From Nepenthes gracilis (Eukaryota > Streptophyta > Magnoliopsida > Caryophyllales > Nepenthaceae), in the NCBI GenBank assembly GCA_033239525.1, contig BSYO01000038.1:6389041-6453040 (forward strand): 64,000 nucleotides of DNA, read 5' to 3'. A program made the position numbers and the translations under genes. Positions 25,501 through 38,590 of the stretch are shown in pieces (the first letter of the stretch is position 1; every line of letters starts with the position of its first letter). Below the pieces are notes generated by a model. The model had not been told where the DNA came from. It searched no databases and saw only the letters and a program-made list of their open reading frames with translations.

Positions 25501-25537
25501 GATATTAATAACGGATATAAGAACGTGAAACGTAACA
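22520..25537 (+). repeat. 5' LTR of element D
   Basis: About 3018 bp, plus orientation. The start TATAATGGTCAAG corresponds to TGTAAGGATCAA in the 3' copy (27102). It ends CGTAACA just before a perfect PBS. It has a CA-repeat (23053-23066), an AACCGGTT-rich field (23990-24310) and a late pyrimidine block ending CTTTTCAG near 25077, as in LTRs E and K. The left target duplication cannot be checked because the right end of D is lost. Confidence 0.85.
23990..24310. repeat. AACCGG/GGTTCA motif field in LTR D
   Basis: About nine AACCGG- or GAACCRG-type words in about 320 bp, including palindromic AACCGGTT twice. A much larger field of the same motif occupies LTR E at 31080-32450. Confidence 0.7.
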
Positions 25538-25539
25538 AG

Positions 25540-25550
25540 TGGTATCAGAG
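25540..25550 (+). promoter_or_regulatory. Primer binding site of D
   Basis: TGGTATCAGAG, perfect initiator-tRNA-Met site, two bases after the LTR end at 25537. Confidence 0.92.
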
Positions 25551-27101
25551 AATGAATAAAGAAGATGCATTAGGACTTGGATTGACTGATTTTGTTTGAG
25601 GTTAAGCTTGATTGAATTGGGATTGAGGTCAAAATTTCAGTAATTTTTTATTAAGATTTAAGATTGCAAGATTTCAATTTGAAGTCTTGGAGTGACTGAT
25701 TAATTTCAGGTTAAAAACTTAAGTTGGTTATTTTATCTTAAGTTAAGATAAGATTAATATTTTAGGATAGAATTAAGAGATGATAGAACTTAGAAGCCAG
25801 GTATGGTAGGTAAAAAATTTTAAAATTCTAGCATATGTATTTGGGAAATTTGGAGTTTACACCCTCATCTTTATTTTTAAGTTTGATTGTAAATTCAAGG
25901 ATTAAACCTTATATAATTGAAATGATACTTGTGGGATTCTTTGAATATGAATGCTTTGCACCTTAGGTGTTCAATTTGGATCAGTAAATTTTTGTGACAT
26001 ACAGAACATTATAAAGATGGGTCGATTAAGAGATAAGAATAATGAGTGCTAAATTATTTGGTGTACATTACCACCTTGGAAAGATGTTGTAATTATGAAG
26101 GATTCTCTAGTTATGTTAGAATTTGTGGATATTTTTTAACTTGAAAATATTATTGAGATTATGTCAAAATTAGTATTGACTTCAAGAATCTCATACCAAA
26201 ATTAGGAAAGTACTGGCCAAATGTCTTATCATAAATATTTGAGTACCTTGGGATATACAACAAAGTATTCTGTGAATTGTTAGAATTGAAACTACCTTGG
26301 GAAAAGATAGAAATTCTCATCTAAGGAACTTTAGCCAGTACGTATATAAATTTGGAGTTTATATCTCCATTTGTGTTTTCAACTAAAGGTCATAAATCTT
26401 ACCTTAGTGATATCAATATCCTTAGAATTTTCTGATAAATATTATGCTATAAACAAAGGATTTATCAGAGTAGCATAGTGAAAGCATATGGGCCATCATA
26501 TTGAGATATAAGATTTGATTTAGGAATTGGTATAGGAAATCTGAGTTGAACATAGGACATTGATGTAAAAGGAAGGATGATAACTAGGATGACTATATTA
26601 CCCTTCACTGATTCCCTTTGCAAATATGATTGGCAGTCAAACAATAGAATAAATCTTTTTGAAGTTTTTACTCGGGAGAAAAATAAGCATTCTGGTTAAT
26701 CGGGAAAAGATCAAATTAAAGATGATACAATAGCCATATCTTCAAGGAAAAGAATATCGAGTTTGGAAGACAAAGAATGAATCAAGATTAAAAATCATTG
26801 AGCTATTTGAGGTTTTCAATAAGTTAGAAAAATGAATTTTGACTAGTTTTGCTTTGGACTGATGAACTACTATGATATCTATGTACTCGGGTTAAATTGT
26901 CATACTAAGATTCGATTTGAAATTTTGAGAATCTTATTTTTGAAATTTAGATGATTTCTTTGGCTATAAATTTTTGGGACAATCTTCAATTAAAGAATTA
27001 TTATGAAAACACAAATCGGAAAAAATCTCTTTATCTATTTGAGGATGAAGATAGACATGGAAATATGCAAATTTTGAAGACAATTTTTAATGTGTATAGA
27101 A
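25551..27101 (+). mobile_element. Internal region of D, no coding capacity
   Basis: 1.55 kb between PBS and the 3' LTR. No ORF above 60 codons and no recognisable gag or pol domain. No clear polypurine tract precedes the 3' LTR. Either a large deletion or a non-autonomous element. Confidence 0.7.
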
Positions 27102-27960
27102 TGTAAGGATCAATATTTTATAACTCATAATTCGGTAAGATAAACTAATAAATGAAAAATTAATATCAATGAACGATAAAAATCTAAAAATTAAGAACTC
27201 ATTCCGAAATACAAGAAAAATTTAATTGATGAACCCGACTTCAATTCTGGTTAATAAAAGAAAGAACAAATAATAAGAAACTATTTGGATAATGAATTCT
27301 CAATCGATTAGTAATTAAATTAATTTTGATTAACAATAAAATGATCCGATCACCGAATTTGCTCCCGATTAATAATCACATTTAACCTGATGCATCAAAT
27401 ATATTATGAATTAAATTAATTAAGCAAAATTATATATTACAATACACAAACTCACACATACATAGCTGAATCCTTATAAGATTCAGCAAGGGAACCCCGG
27501 TATTAGCAAGCTGCTTGGCAGCACAAAATTTCCAATAATTTCATAAAGTATTCAATCCATACATGGCCTAAGAATCTCCTGCACACATGGAAGCATTATA
27601 TTAAGTCAAAAGTTCAAAGGAAAATCAATGAAAAACACACACACACACACACACACACTGCTGCCAAAGAAAAATCAGCAAGTGATGACTTCATGCATAT
27701 ATCAGCAAGGACTAAGTAAAGCTTAAATATAATTCTACCAAATTATCACACGACACACATGACATAAATTCACACACTTAGTCAATTTTTCAAACTTAGA
27801 AAATAAAGAAGGAAGAAAGAAAGAAGAAGAAAAGTAGGACACGACTCTATGGAGGAGGAGTGACTCGGTTCCACCAAACCTTCCCTAATTTGTTTACCAA
27901 CTAAATAAATTAATTAAAAGATGAAATTTGGTATAAAAATAGGAGAGACACAAGGCATAA
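27102..27960 (+). repeat. 3' LTR of D, truncated
   Basis: Begins TGTAAGGATC and follows 22520-23370 closely (ATAACTCATAATTC, GGAACCCCGG, CACAAGGCATAA). It stops at 27960 where pararetrovirus-like sequence begins. Only 0.86 of about 3 kb is kept. A longer CA-repeat (27636-27658) than in the 5' copy. Confidence 0.85.
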
Positions 27961-29755
27961 TTTCTTTTTTTGAGATGATACGATATTGTTTGATAATTCT
28001 TTGATTACAACAATTGATAAAGTTTTGACTAATGGTTGTTTTGTTGCAAGTTTATAATCCAAATCCTTTGTATTTGTAGATATAGGCTTAGTGATAGGTG
28101 AAGTGGGTAAGATAATGCGACCATTGAGTGTTAGTGGTGCTGGTAGAGTTTTCACTAAGTTTTGTTGTGAAAGTGGGGATTCCATTAGGTTATACTTTGA
28201 TTGTGAAATATCTAATAAGTTACTCTTATCATTTTTTATAGGGGAAGAAGATTTCTTAGGGTTTTGTTCTGATGATAGAAGTTCCATTAAGCTAGTGTTA
28301 GGTGAGGGTGGTGATTCCACAATATTTTAGTTTTTCTTTCTTCTTTTCTTCTTCTTAGTTTTTCTTTTTTCTATTGTTTGTACCTTTTTATCTTTATATT
28401 TTTTTGTCTAAATAAATTGATAAGATCTTTGATTTTTTGATAATTTTGTTAATTGTTTATTTATTTTTAGAAGAAATTGATTATTATGTTGGTTTTGATA
28501 TTTATAAATGGGTTGTATAGCTAATGTTTTTTATTATTGATATTTCAGTGTTTGAACTATTTTAAGATACGATACTTTAGGCGTAGACGTAGAAGGTAAA
28601 TCATTTAAACATTTTGTTATTTTTTCTAATAATATATCAGTTCGTTTTGGTAGAAATTGTACATCAGTAATAGTCAGTAAATGAGAACTTGGTAAATGAA
28701 CTATACTATATGAAAATTGATAAGGATTACCTATTTTATTTTGTAGAGTATGTTCGATTCTATCCACTTGCTGAGCAACCGTATGAAGTATTTGAGATTT
28801 AATAATTATTTTGTTCATATACTATTTTCATATCTTCTAACGTTGTATTACTATCGTATTTTCTGTCAGCGTATTTTTTAAATGGAGTTGCAGTAATAGT
28901 TGTATTATCAATATTTAATTTTAATCCTGTTAGTGAAGGATGAACAGATATAATTTGTTGTCCGTTAATAGTATTCCAAGTGGTAGTAACTCTATTAGTG
29001 ACATTAGTATTTTGTGTATTTCGAAATGGTTGAATAGTGTTCCTAATATACAGAAGAAACTATTCAAAAAATAATAAATTTCTTCTTAATGACATCATTT
29101 TTTATTTTCGTAAAATTCTAAATTCTTCAAGTTGTACTTTATTATATGTTTTAAAGTATCAATTCCTAACCTCTTTATTTTTGTCTAACATAAATTCTTT
29201 TTTTAACATATCTATATCGGAAATAAGTTCAAAATTATTGAACTTAGGATATCTGTTCTGATATTTGCCATACATTTCTCCATATTGCATTTCATAACTC
29301 ATTTGTTCTATAAAATACCGATTAGACTCTTTCTTTTCATTCTATAGAGCAATCCAGTTTCAATTTTATAAATTTCATCATAAGGTATATTCCATTTAAG
29401 AGGATATGGATCACGAGATATAACATTAATAATTTGCATATCTGAAAAAGTTGATGAATCAGGTATAATTTAAGTAATTATTTCTGGAATAGGCGCTCTA
29501 CTTTCTACATGTCTATTGTCCTGATTCTCTTGTGTATATGTAAACTGATAACATGTACTAACAGATGACAGTCTAACACTTTCATATTCAAATAAAAGTG
29601 TCTGTGTCTTATGTGTATTAAAACTCAATGATCATGGTATCTGTGGAGTACGAAAATTTAAAATAATATTTCCTTCAGGAGATTCAGATATTTTAGAAAA
29701 TTCTCTTCTAGTTAAATGTCTAGGTGGTTGTGTAAAATTAACTTGCCATTATCAA
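27961..29755 (-). pseudogene. Endogenous pararetrovirus-like remnant
   Basis: On the minus strand a very AT-rich polyprotein-like reading is spread over several frames: 29280-29740, 29040-29280, 28534-29030, and 27970-28430 with a lysine-rich block (about 28320-28400). Its composition and a recurring order of segments resemble the N-terminal movement/coat part of caulimovirid polyproteins integrated in plant genomes. There are at least four frame changes, several stops, no RT or RNase H, and both ends cut by LTRs D and E. Identity is from general resemblance only. Another retroelement gag is possible. Confidence 0.4.
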
Positions 29756-32700
29756 AACCATTGAAATTAAAATATGTGAATTTGAAAATTTTCACCAATC
29801 TAAAGATTTCGAATCAAGATTTATTATGTTGATTACATTATAAACCCGGAAGCAAAAGGTTCAACCCGGGATACAATAGTAACATGAAAAATTATCCAAT
29901 GGACTCGATCAGTAACTGATTTGATTTGGGTTAATAAAAGGGTAGCCTGGCCACCGAAATTCCAACTAATTATCAACCAAATTGATTTTGAGATATCAAA
30001 AAACTAGTTCGGATGTTAAATTCTTAACCGATAAACAACCAAATTAAATTTGATGGGCCAAATATTAATCGAGTAATTATATATATTAGCCGGGCACTAG
30101 GTAATAATATATATACGCACTAAATTAGCCATAATTCAGCAAACAAAATGGTCCACGGTAGCAGCTCATAACATCAACCTAGCAACACATAGACAAATTA
30201 AGGGAAATATTAGGAGAATGGAAACATGGCACTAGAGGATTAAAATTTGCAAATTCAGCAAAGAAAGAAGCGGCCACACGACAGCCTATGTTGCCCAATA
30301 TTCAATAGAAAATTCAGCAGCACAATAATGCACACAACACACACGACACTCTATCAAAATTTGGAAGAATAAAAGCAGCTTACAGCTGCTCACCTCTGCA
30401 GATAAACCAGCAGCTTTCCATGGTAGCTCATATCAGCAATAAAGCTTGGCAACACTTAGCCAAATTTGGAGCAAAATAAAAGCAACTCACGGCTGCTTAC
30501 TTCAGCAGCCACAGCACACAAAATTGGGCAGCTTAATATAGAGGAGAGAAGACTCCACAAGGTTGCTGAAGCAACAACTCTCCACGGCTGTTAAAGCAAA
30601 GCTCTCCACAGCAGCCAGCAGCTCCAAACTTCAATAAACAGCCTCACACCTCAGCAAGCATAAGCAGCCTACATCACGAAGAAATTAGCAACCAATAATA
30701 GCCTACCATTAGTCAAAATTTTAGAAAAACAAACCAGCAAAATAGGATGAATCAACAAGATGACGAGGCAACACCTAGCTAGATTTTAGGAAGAGGCTGC
30801 GAGTGCTGCTGGTGAATGAGCATAAGCCTCTATTGTATAAGAGGCACGTGGGAGAGGAAAGGAAGAAGAGAAGGAACCGAAGGGAAAGAAGAAAAAACAT
30901 AAAGAAAAAGAGAGGAAATAGAAAGGCAAAACAGAAGGTAGAAAAAAGGAAGGAGTTTAGCTGAATGATATGGCAAGTGTACTCAAATTACTTTCTTCAA
31001 TTGCTGCTTTTTTTTTTTATATATCCTTATGTATTATTGCTCTAATATTTAATTTTTCTAATATTTTTTATAACATCATTTCAACATGAGATATGTACGG
31101 GTTAATTTCTAAGTCAACTCCAGTAGCTGAACCAGCTTCTATAAATTGACTGAACCAGCGACCAAATCGTCTCCACACCGGCTCAAATTTGGTAACCAAT
31201 GAGCTAAGCCTCCTATTTATATTGTGACAAATCTACTCATAAAGATGGGCTGAACCAGTCACTGAACCGAGTCTCACACCAGCAACTGAACTAACCTTAA
31301 TAGTCATACTAATATCTGAAATTGTAGCCCATGAACCAGGCCCCAAATTGGTTGAACCAACAGCCATATTGACTTCAGTGTCTTATGGTGATATTAAAGT
31401 GTCACTCTATAAAAATTAGCCCTGAACTGGTCATGAACCGATCACCGAATTAGAAATAGAAGCCGGCTACATCAGTAAATGCTGATGCTGAATTTTTAGT
31501 TATAATTCTGCCCCAAATTGATTGGATTATCAACTTGAACCAGCCATAAACCAGACAAATTCTAAATATTGAGTCTCTTAACTATAAGAAGACTCGCCAA
31601 ACCGGTCAACAACCAGCCTAGAATTGGCCATAAAATCAACAAAAACAAAATCGGCCCTTTTCATCCTTACTGATGCTAAATGTGACAGCTTGGAAAAAGT
31701 TGACCAAACCGGACCCAAATCAGTTGAACCGATAGCCAGCCCAACTAAAGTATCATGTACAGAGGCTAACCTATCCACCAGTGAACCGGGTGCCCAAAAC
31801 TCTTTGAAATGGTCACTGAACTGGACCCTTAATTAACCCTGAACTGGTTTTCAACATTTCTACTATTGCTGAATTTAGTGGTTTCGAAAAAATAGACTGA
31901 ACTGGCCTCAAACGGATTGAACTACAGCCGACCAGGCCAAATTATCATGAATAAAGGTTAAACTATTAACCTATAAAATGGTGGCCAAAAATACCTTAAA
32001 TTAGTCACTGAACCGGACTCCCAAACAACACCTAAACCGGCTGACAACATCTATGTTGCTACTGAAATTATGGCTACTAAATTGCTCTAGTTTTGGATCC
32101 CAAACCAGTTGAACCGGTGCCTAATTAACCAAGATATTATGAAGCAATGTTAAAGTATCGACCGGTAAAAATATGCCTCGAACCGACCATCGAACCAAGC
32201 CTTAAACCAACCTATGAACAGGCTAACACTTGTTGAAAATTTTGGCTATTGAATATGTATTGAACCTTGAACCGATTCATGAAGCCGGATTATAAATGAT
32301 GAAATTAATAGTAAAATCCAGTATGAACCAACCCTTAAACTAATCGTTAAATCGGCTATGAACCAATAGTCAAGTCCGTAAGTAATTGTGCTAAAATTGG
32401 ATTGAAAAAATCAACCCGTGCTGGCCCCAAACCAATTACCGAACTAAATTATTCGAATATATCATATGTTAAATCTAAATTTTAACATATGCTGAAATTC
32501 AAGGTTAAAGCTACTAAAATGAACAATGCATTGATTTCTGCTATGATTTACGGTTTACTATTAAATATTGCATTTTATAATTGTATGTTTTGGTGTATGC
32601 TTCGATAGTATGAAAAGTTTATATGGAGGCTTATAAGTTTTAAGAATAATGATTATTTTCTTCCGGAATTAAGAAAATTAAGGAAAAAGTATTAAGAACA

Positions 32701-33597
32701 AATTAAAAGCTTCCATATGAAGTTTTTGAAAATGAAGTAAGAAATTGGACTAATGAATTATTTTCAACGAATAATATTTTCTGACATATCTTAGGACATT
32801 ACATTAGAAACTCGAGGACTGCCCCTTGACCATGGGAAAACATTTGGCAGTATAAGTTACACCCTGTATATTGAGTTAAAAGTATACCGCCCACCTTTGG
32901 GTGCTAAATAGAAGGGTGTGGTTTCAGATTATGTGGAAGTATACACAATCCTTTCCTCAATTGACTACTCTATTATCTGGTAAGGTCTACTCATCCTAAT
33001 CCCTAAAGACGAATGATAATTAAGAATCAAAAAATAAAAAGTTTAAAAAGACAAAAGTTTATGCATGTTTCATGTGATTTCATTCATTAGAATTATATAT
33101 TTATTTTAAGTATAAATGTGTATATCTTTATTTATTTGTACCTTATTGAGTATTTGGTTCACTCTTATACTATTTTTCTAACCCTTCAGATGACAATCAA
33201 GAGTTGGTGCTGGATGAGCAGAAGTAAAGACAAGAATGGTTTAGGCTTATATGTTAATATATTTTGATAAAATTGTAGTCGATATATGAAATTTTGTAAC
33301 TGATCTTGTAATGAAATGAACGAGACTTTGGTATTATTCAATTGTTATGCTTCCGTGATTTGTTATTGTGGTTATTATTTATACTTCTGTGAGCTTTTAT
33401 GGTAATGAATTTTAGTTCCTAGTAAACATCTCTGAAAAATCTAACACTATATTTTATTCGTATAGTATTGGAGCCACTTAGAATGTGACAATTATGTAGA
33501 TCCTGTATATAATAGTTAACTATTATTTATGTAATACAATAAATTATTATATTTAAGTATTCACGGATATTAAGGAGAAGGAAGACGGCCTGTTACA
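29756..33597 (+). repeat. LTR E (D-like family), probably solo
   Basis: Ends GGCCTGTTACA at 33597. The layout parallels LTR D: AT-rich opening with TTAATAAAAG, CAGCAAG-rich middle, AACCGG field, paired A-rich stretches, then TGAGTATTTGGTTCACTC and a pyrimidine run ending CTTCAG near 33190. The start is uncertain within about 50 bp. There is no PBS after it: copia sequence follows directly. It is about 0.8 kb longer than D, mainly in the motif field. Confidence 0.7.
31080..32450. repeat. AACCGGTT/TGAACCRG motif field in LTR E
   Basis: Roughly 25 copies of TGAACCGG-like words or their complement in about 1.35 kb, at irregular spacing and in both orientations. It does not read as a simple tandem array. 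Same motif as 23990-24310 in LTR D. Confidence 0.7.
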
Positions 33598-34388
33598 CTC
33601 ATCTTCTCTCCCTGATTTATGATAACCCTCTAGATGATCCTGTTCTGGAGGACCCCTCCTTTCTAGTTAATATTGGCCCTTCCAATCCTCCATTGTCCTC
33701 TACCTTTTCCTCCTCGTTGCTTATGGGGCAATTCTCTCATCTTTTTGATCAACTTGCATGACTTTGTATTTCTCAGAAGCAGCTAGAGTCTCACGTTCTC
33801 AAGGGCTTTTGGCGCCTTGACATCTGACTCACTATTTCGGAGACTTATATGTGGGAGCAGTTTGCCCATTTGTCTACCGAGTTGTCACCTTAGCATGTGA
33901 GTGATTATTCTAATTCTAAGTAATGCCATCTCTTTGGTCATTCGAGACAAAAAGAGAGAATACATAGCAAAGGGGAGGTTTTCTTTATGGGGGATGTTAT
34001 CATTTAGGGGGAGCTTATATTTTAGGGGAGGACCCTTATGTATCATGCTTTAGCATTTTGTTTATACTTATGATGTAACTACTGCTTTCCTTTTACAATA
34101 TATTTCTTTTAATTGTGTGTTTCATGTTACTTTACTATTGTTGCTTTACTATTTTTCATATATATATAACTTGTTTTGTTTTTATATATGTTTATATTAA
34201 CCATGCTTGCACAGGAACAACAGACTCTTATGTCTTCTACTATTTAAGTTTATTGTGTCAACTATATCATTATGAATAGATTTTTATGTATAGAATTCTA
34301 TCTCGATTGTATCTGAATTCGTAATTTATATGTTTTTAGTTTTATGGTTATTGAGGAATTTTATTACGGAATTGTCAAATGGGGATAT
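33598..34388 (+). mobile_element. 3' end of Sirevirus-like copia element (G)
   Basis: A stop-broken reading ending VIRDKKREY (about 33940-33966) corresponds to AIRDKKGET at the end of M's coding region (57157-57183). It is followed by several GGGGA-type purine runs and an AT-rich stretch, as before the 3' LTR of M. Only the last part of the coding region remains. LTR E abuts it. Confidence 0.65.
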
Positions 34389-35437
34389 TATTAGGCATAT
34401 TAGGTGTTTCTATATTCCGTGACTAAGTCTAGTTGGTCATTGACATATTATCCAATATTATGAAGATTTGTATCAGATTCACGTTTGATATTCACAAATA
34501 CGTAACTCCTAATATTTACACCTGCCTTACGACTGATCCATGCACAAGCGTCTTGTCTAATATGTTCACGCTTATGGTGTACCTGAGACGTACACAAGCG
34601 CCCTTCCGGAATGCCCACACTCGAGGTGCACCCAAGACACACACGAGCTCCCTTTTCAGTTTACGTGTGCCTAATGAGCGTCCGATCGACACTTGAGCAT
34701 TGGGACACGTTTTTTATTTACTGTATTTTTTGACCTAATTTCAAACCCTCTGTATTTATACCTACCTTCTACCACTTATATATCAATTCTTGAGAATAAA
34801 TTAAACAAGGTGGGTCCTCTAAAGATCCCTTCTTTAAAACTTGAAAAAGCCTCCTTTTTTGGAGCAAATTCTTCCTCAATTGTTAAGTATCAATATTAAA
34901 GTTTTCTTATTTCTTTTTTACAAAATAAATATACTTTATTATACATACCCTTTTTTGCCTATTAACCTTTGTACAAGGTGTGGGTGGATGAAAATTAGGA
35001 TCCAGTGATGTACAAAAATTTTATGGCATGTGAAGTAATATTGATAAGAAGATCGGAATGTATCCAATTTTGTTACCAAACGCAAATCTAAAGAGTTCTT
35101 TTGTAGGGATTACAAGTCGGGGGTCAGTCGACTAAATTTAGTGCATCTATACAACCCAATTTGTAAATTGACTCTCTTTGTGTATTATTTTTTACTGGTC
35201 GTAGAAATTCGGAAGGTTTTACTCGATAACTGTAATTATCAATATTTTCCTTCGTCACCAAAAATCCTATCTTAATTATTGTTATTTATTGTACTTACTT
35301 TTTATATCTTTTTGATAATTAACTATATCTAGATTCAAATATATTTTACATGTATTATATCATATGTATCCTTATTTCATAATTTGAAGAAGGGTCGAAA
35401 CGAATTGAGATTAGAAATTCTCTAATTGTAACTTTCA
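34389..35437 (+). repeat. LTR of Sirevirus-like element G
   Basis: About 1049 bp, close in length and order to M's LTRs (1020 and 1015 bp). Shared blocks: TATTCCGTGAC at the start, GGGGGTCAGTCGACTAAAT, TCCTTCGTCACCAAAAATC, and a TTTCA-type end. TATA-like TATTTATACC near 34757. More decayed than M. No partner LTR in the window. Confidence 0.75.
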
Positions 35438-35559
35438 TTTTTAGGCAATTGCTCTGTTACTAAACAATAGAAGCATCAACAGATTCTCTGCATTATGTGC
35501 ATTATTTTTTTCAGTTTTTTCCTCCATTGTTGCTTCCCTTGGAATCTTCATTTTCTTCA

Positions 35560-36200
35560 TTCAGTTGACACCCATGCACCTTTTTAATCAATTCATGTTG
35601 ATATTTGGGAAGGATACCATATTCCTGTACTCAATGAGGCATCATATTTTCTTACTATTTTCGATGATTACACATGATGTGCATGAGTTTATTTGATGCA
35701 TCGTTAGTCAGACACTTCGAAATATATAACCACATTTATCAATCTTATCGAGAAACAATTTTCCTTGAAAGTGAAAATTATTTGTAGTGATGGTCTTGAA
35801 TTTACAATGATAAATTATTACACAAATAAAGGGATCATTCATCACAGTAGTTGTATCTCCACTCCACAAACAACAAAAAATGAGTAGCCAAGTAAACTCT
35901 TTGCCACCTCGTCAAGGTGGATTGAGCTTTACTATTTCAAGCTAATCTTCCAAAAAAAAAATTGAAGGGAGACACCCTCTTAGCCACTAAACCTCTTCTT
36001 AAAGAAAAAGCATCTTTTGAGATGCGTTTTCACAAAAAAAAGCCAATATATGAACATTTGCTAGTATTTGGATATTGTGTTTTGCCTCAACATACTATCT
36101 TTGCCTCCATAAATTTTGATGCAAATGCCATACATCGGCTCTTCTGAGATTATCTACGAGTTCTAAAGTTATACTGAATTTATAATGTCTTAATTGGTAA
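35560..36200 (+). pseudogene. Ty1/copia integrase remnant
   Basis: Plus-strand reading: FQLIHVDIWEGYHIPVLNEASYFLTIFDDYT (Asp residues of the core), INLIEKQFSLKVKIICSDG, HHSSCISTPQ and, after a frame change, a fragment matching the post-core YEHL.FG region. Stops and frameshifts are frequent. Which copia lineage is unclear. It follows LTR G and may be a separate insertion. Confidence 0.85.
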
Positions 36201-36410
36201 AAATTTATGTTCTAAAATTTTTTCTTCTTTTAGAATTTTTTTTTTCTTTCCTATCTTTTGATACCAATTCTCCTCTGATACTTTCTCATACTCAATCACC
36301 GGCATACAATGGTGACACTTACAATCCATCTTCTCTTCCCAGTCCAACACTGAATCCTCTTCTTCAGAACCTGCATCACTTTTCTAGCAAAATTAACACA
36401 CAATAAGAAT

Positions 36411-38590
36411 ATGGCAATCATCTAGGACAATCATGTAATATAAATATGTGAATTAATCAGGGTATTTATAAGTTAAGAGAATTGGATTTTTTAAAGGCTT
36501 ATAAGAGATTTAAATCCCCATGAGATCCCCTAAAGAAGGATTTGCGGGAGGCACCCCATAAAGAAGAGGCACTTCCATAGCCATGAAGCCATGCCCAAGG
36601 GAACTTCACAAAATATCACTATGCACATGGTGGCCATGACCTTTTTTTCTTTTTTCTTTTTTTTGTGATAGAACATGGAGTTCCTCTTGATTAGCCCCCT
36701 GTCACCATGTTAGCCTCATATCCAAGATCTGTCTAGGTCAATAGACTCAGAGCCTCATAGCCATGGAGCAAGTCCTCCATATAAAACCCTTCAAGTTCCT
36801 CAACGAAGTGATCATATAGCCTGAATAAGTCAGAACCTCCGCTCAATTGCGTCCATTCAAAATATAGCAAATTATCTCATTTACTTGGGAGTCAAAAAAA
36901 TCTCTAGAGAATTCTTCCGGAAACCCGTTTTACCTCCTTTTTTCTTTTTCTTTTCTTTTTTTCTTTTTTTTTTTTTTTTGGTAATGTGCAAGAAATCAAT
37001 TTTAGGTTTTGCATTGCACTCAGATTTGAATCCTTAGTTTGAATTGCAGTCAGATTTGAATCCTTAAAAAGTTCAGGCTGAATCTACTTTTTTCATGCGA
37101 GGCTTAATAAATACTAATTATTCTAGCTATTTACAACCTTTTACATCACACTCTCTGCATGCAGTGCACATTTTAATTTTCTCATTCGTTTTTCTAGATC
37201 CCAATGTTTCCTAAATATAGAAAGTTACTGTGAATGAATTATACATGGGTGAGGTGAGACATCTAATAAAACTCAGCGGATATTAGTTTTGTGTTAATAA
37301 CCTTCCCAAAGCATCAATGCTAAAAGCCCCAAAAGAATCGTCGTTGTCAAATATGTCAGAATGGATTATATTCTATGATAACTACAATACCACTAGCATA
37401 ATTTAACACACCGATGATGGCTTCGTATTACGGCATGCACCATTCTGTAGCCCACTTTCAAGACAACGGACATGATTCACCTGCCCACCCACCGTCACAG
37501 GCCATAATCATCTAAATACTTTGCTTATACTTCTGACAATTAAATAATTCTGACAAACGGCAAAAAAAATCAGAAAAAGGATTTAAAAAGCCGGAGAGGG
37601 ACACTTGAGTGTTTGCCAAGATATTAGTTGTTTACTTAGGCTTTATTTTTGCTTTTATTTAATTGTTTTTGATGTGGGTTCTTTTGGTTCTACACGGTAA
37701 CCTAACCTCATAGCTGGTTTAGTGCTGTGTCTGAAGCAGATACCTCTTCCAATTGAGATTAATGCTGTGTTTGATGCCTAAATTAATATGAAAAATAACG
37801 TAAAACTATGTAAAATTAAGTTAATGTAAAACTAAGCAAAGCGGTATAACAGAAGGAAAAATAGGGTAAGGATGTGGAGAACATAAGAATAAAAATAAAA
37901 AGTTTTCTTTTTTTAGTTAAGAATTATGTGATTTTATAGTTTTTTTTTCTCAATTGTTCTAGTATATTTCAAAGTATCACTGCATAACAATATAACTGAA
38001 TATTTTTATAGTTTTTATATTTTTATTAGTTTTTCATCATTTTAACCTTAGTTTCTTCAAGTTATTTAGTTTTTATTTTTTATTTTTTTACTCAATTTTT
38101 CTATGATTTGAAGAAACCGAGTGCTCTTCCAATTCGTACGAGTGACGATGGCGGTGGGTGGTGGCAATGGCGCGGTGGAGGCAGAAGCACAGTGATGCAT
38201 TGGAATACCTGGTGAAAATAATAAAAATATCTTATATTAATTTTTTGTTTGTCCTTTTTTTTAATGTCAAATATTAAAAATTATATATTTACTGAATTTT
38301 TATCTATCTAAAGTGACCGACCAAAATTTAAAATATTAATTCTAACTCTTTTTTCATTTTATTTTATTTCTTTTATAGATAATTATTCAACCCGTAACTT
38401 AATTTTCATAACTAAACATGTGAGAGCGTCTGCAAAGCTGTGTGCTCAAGTCAGTTGGCCTTCGTCCCGAAAAAAAAAAAAAAAATAGCACAACAATATC
38501 AACTAAAATGTAGTACTTACGTAATGTTTGGTGGAAGATCTTGCAGTAATACAATGAAAAATTATAGGTGTGGAACTAAAATAATATATA
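36411..38590. other. Intergenic stretch without recognised gene
   Basis: No ORF of note. Contains pyrimidine-rich tracts (36638-36664, 36938-36979), a short direct repeat TCAGATTTGAATCCTTA at 37019-37035 and 37050-37066, and a run of 16 A at 38470-38485 preceded by a GC-richer strip that could be the tail of a short retroposon. Confidence 0.6.

Noticed and set aside
34433..34899. ORFs of 64-87 codons
   Set aside because: Inside LTR G; match M's LTR at nucleotide level, not coding.
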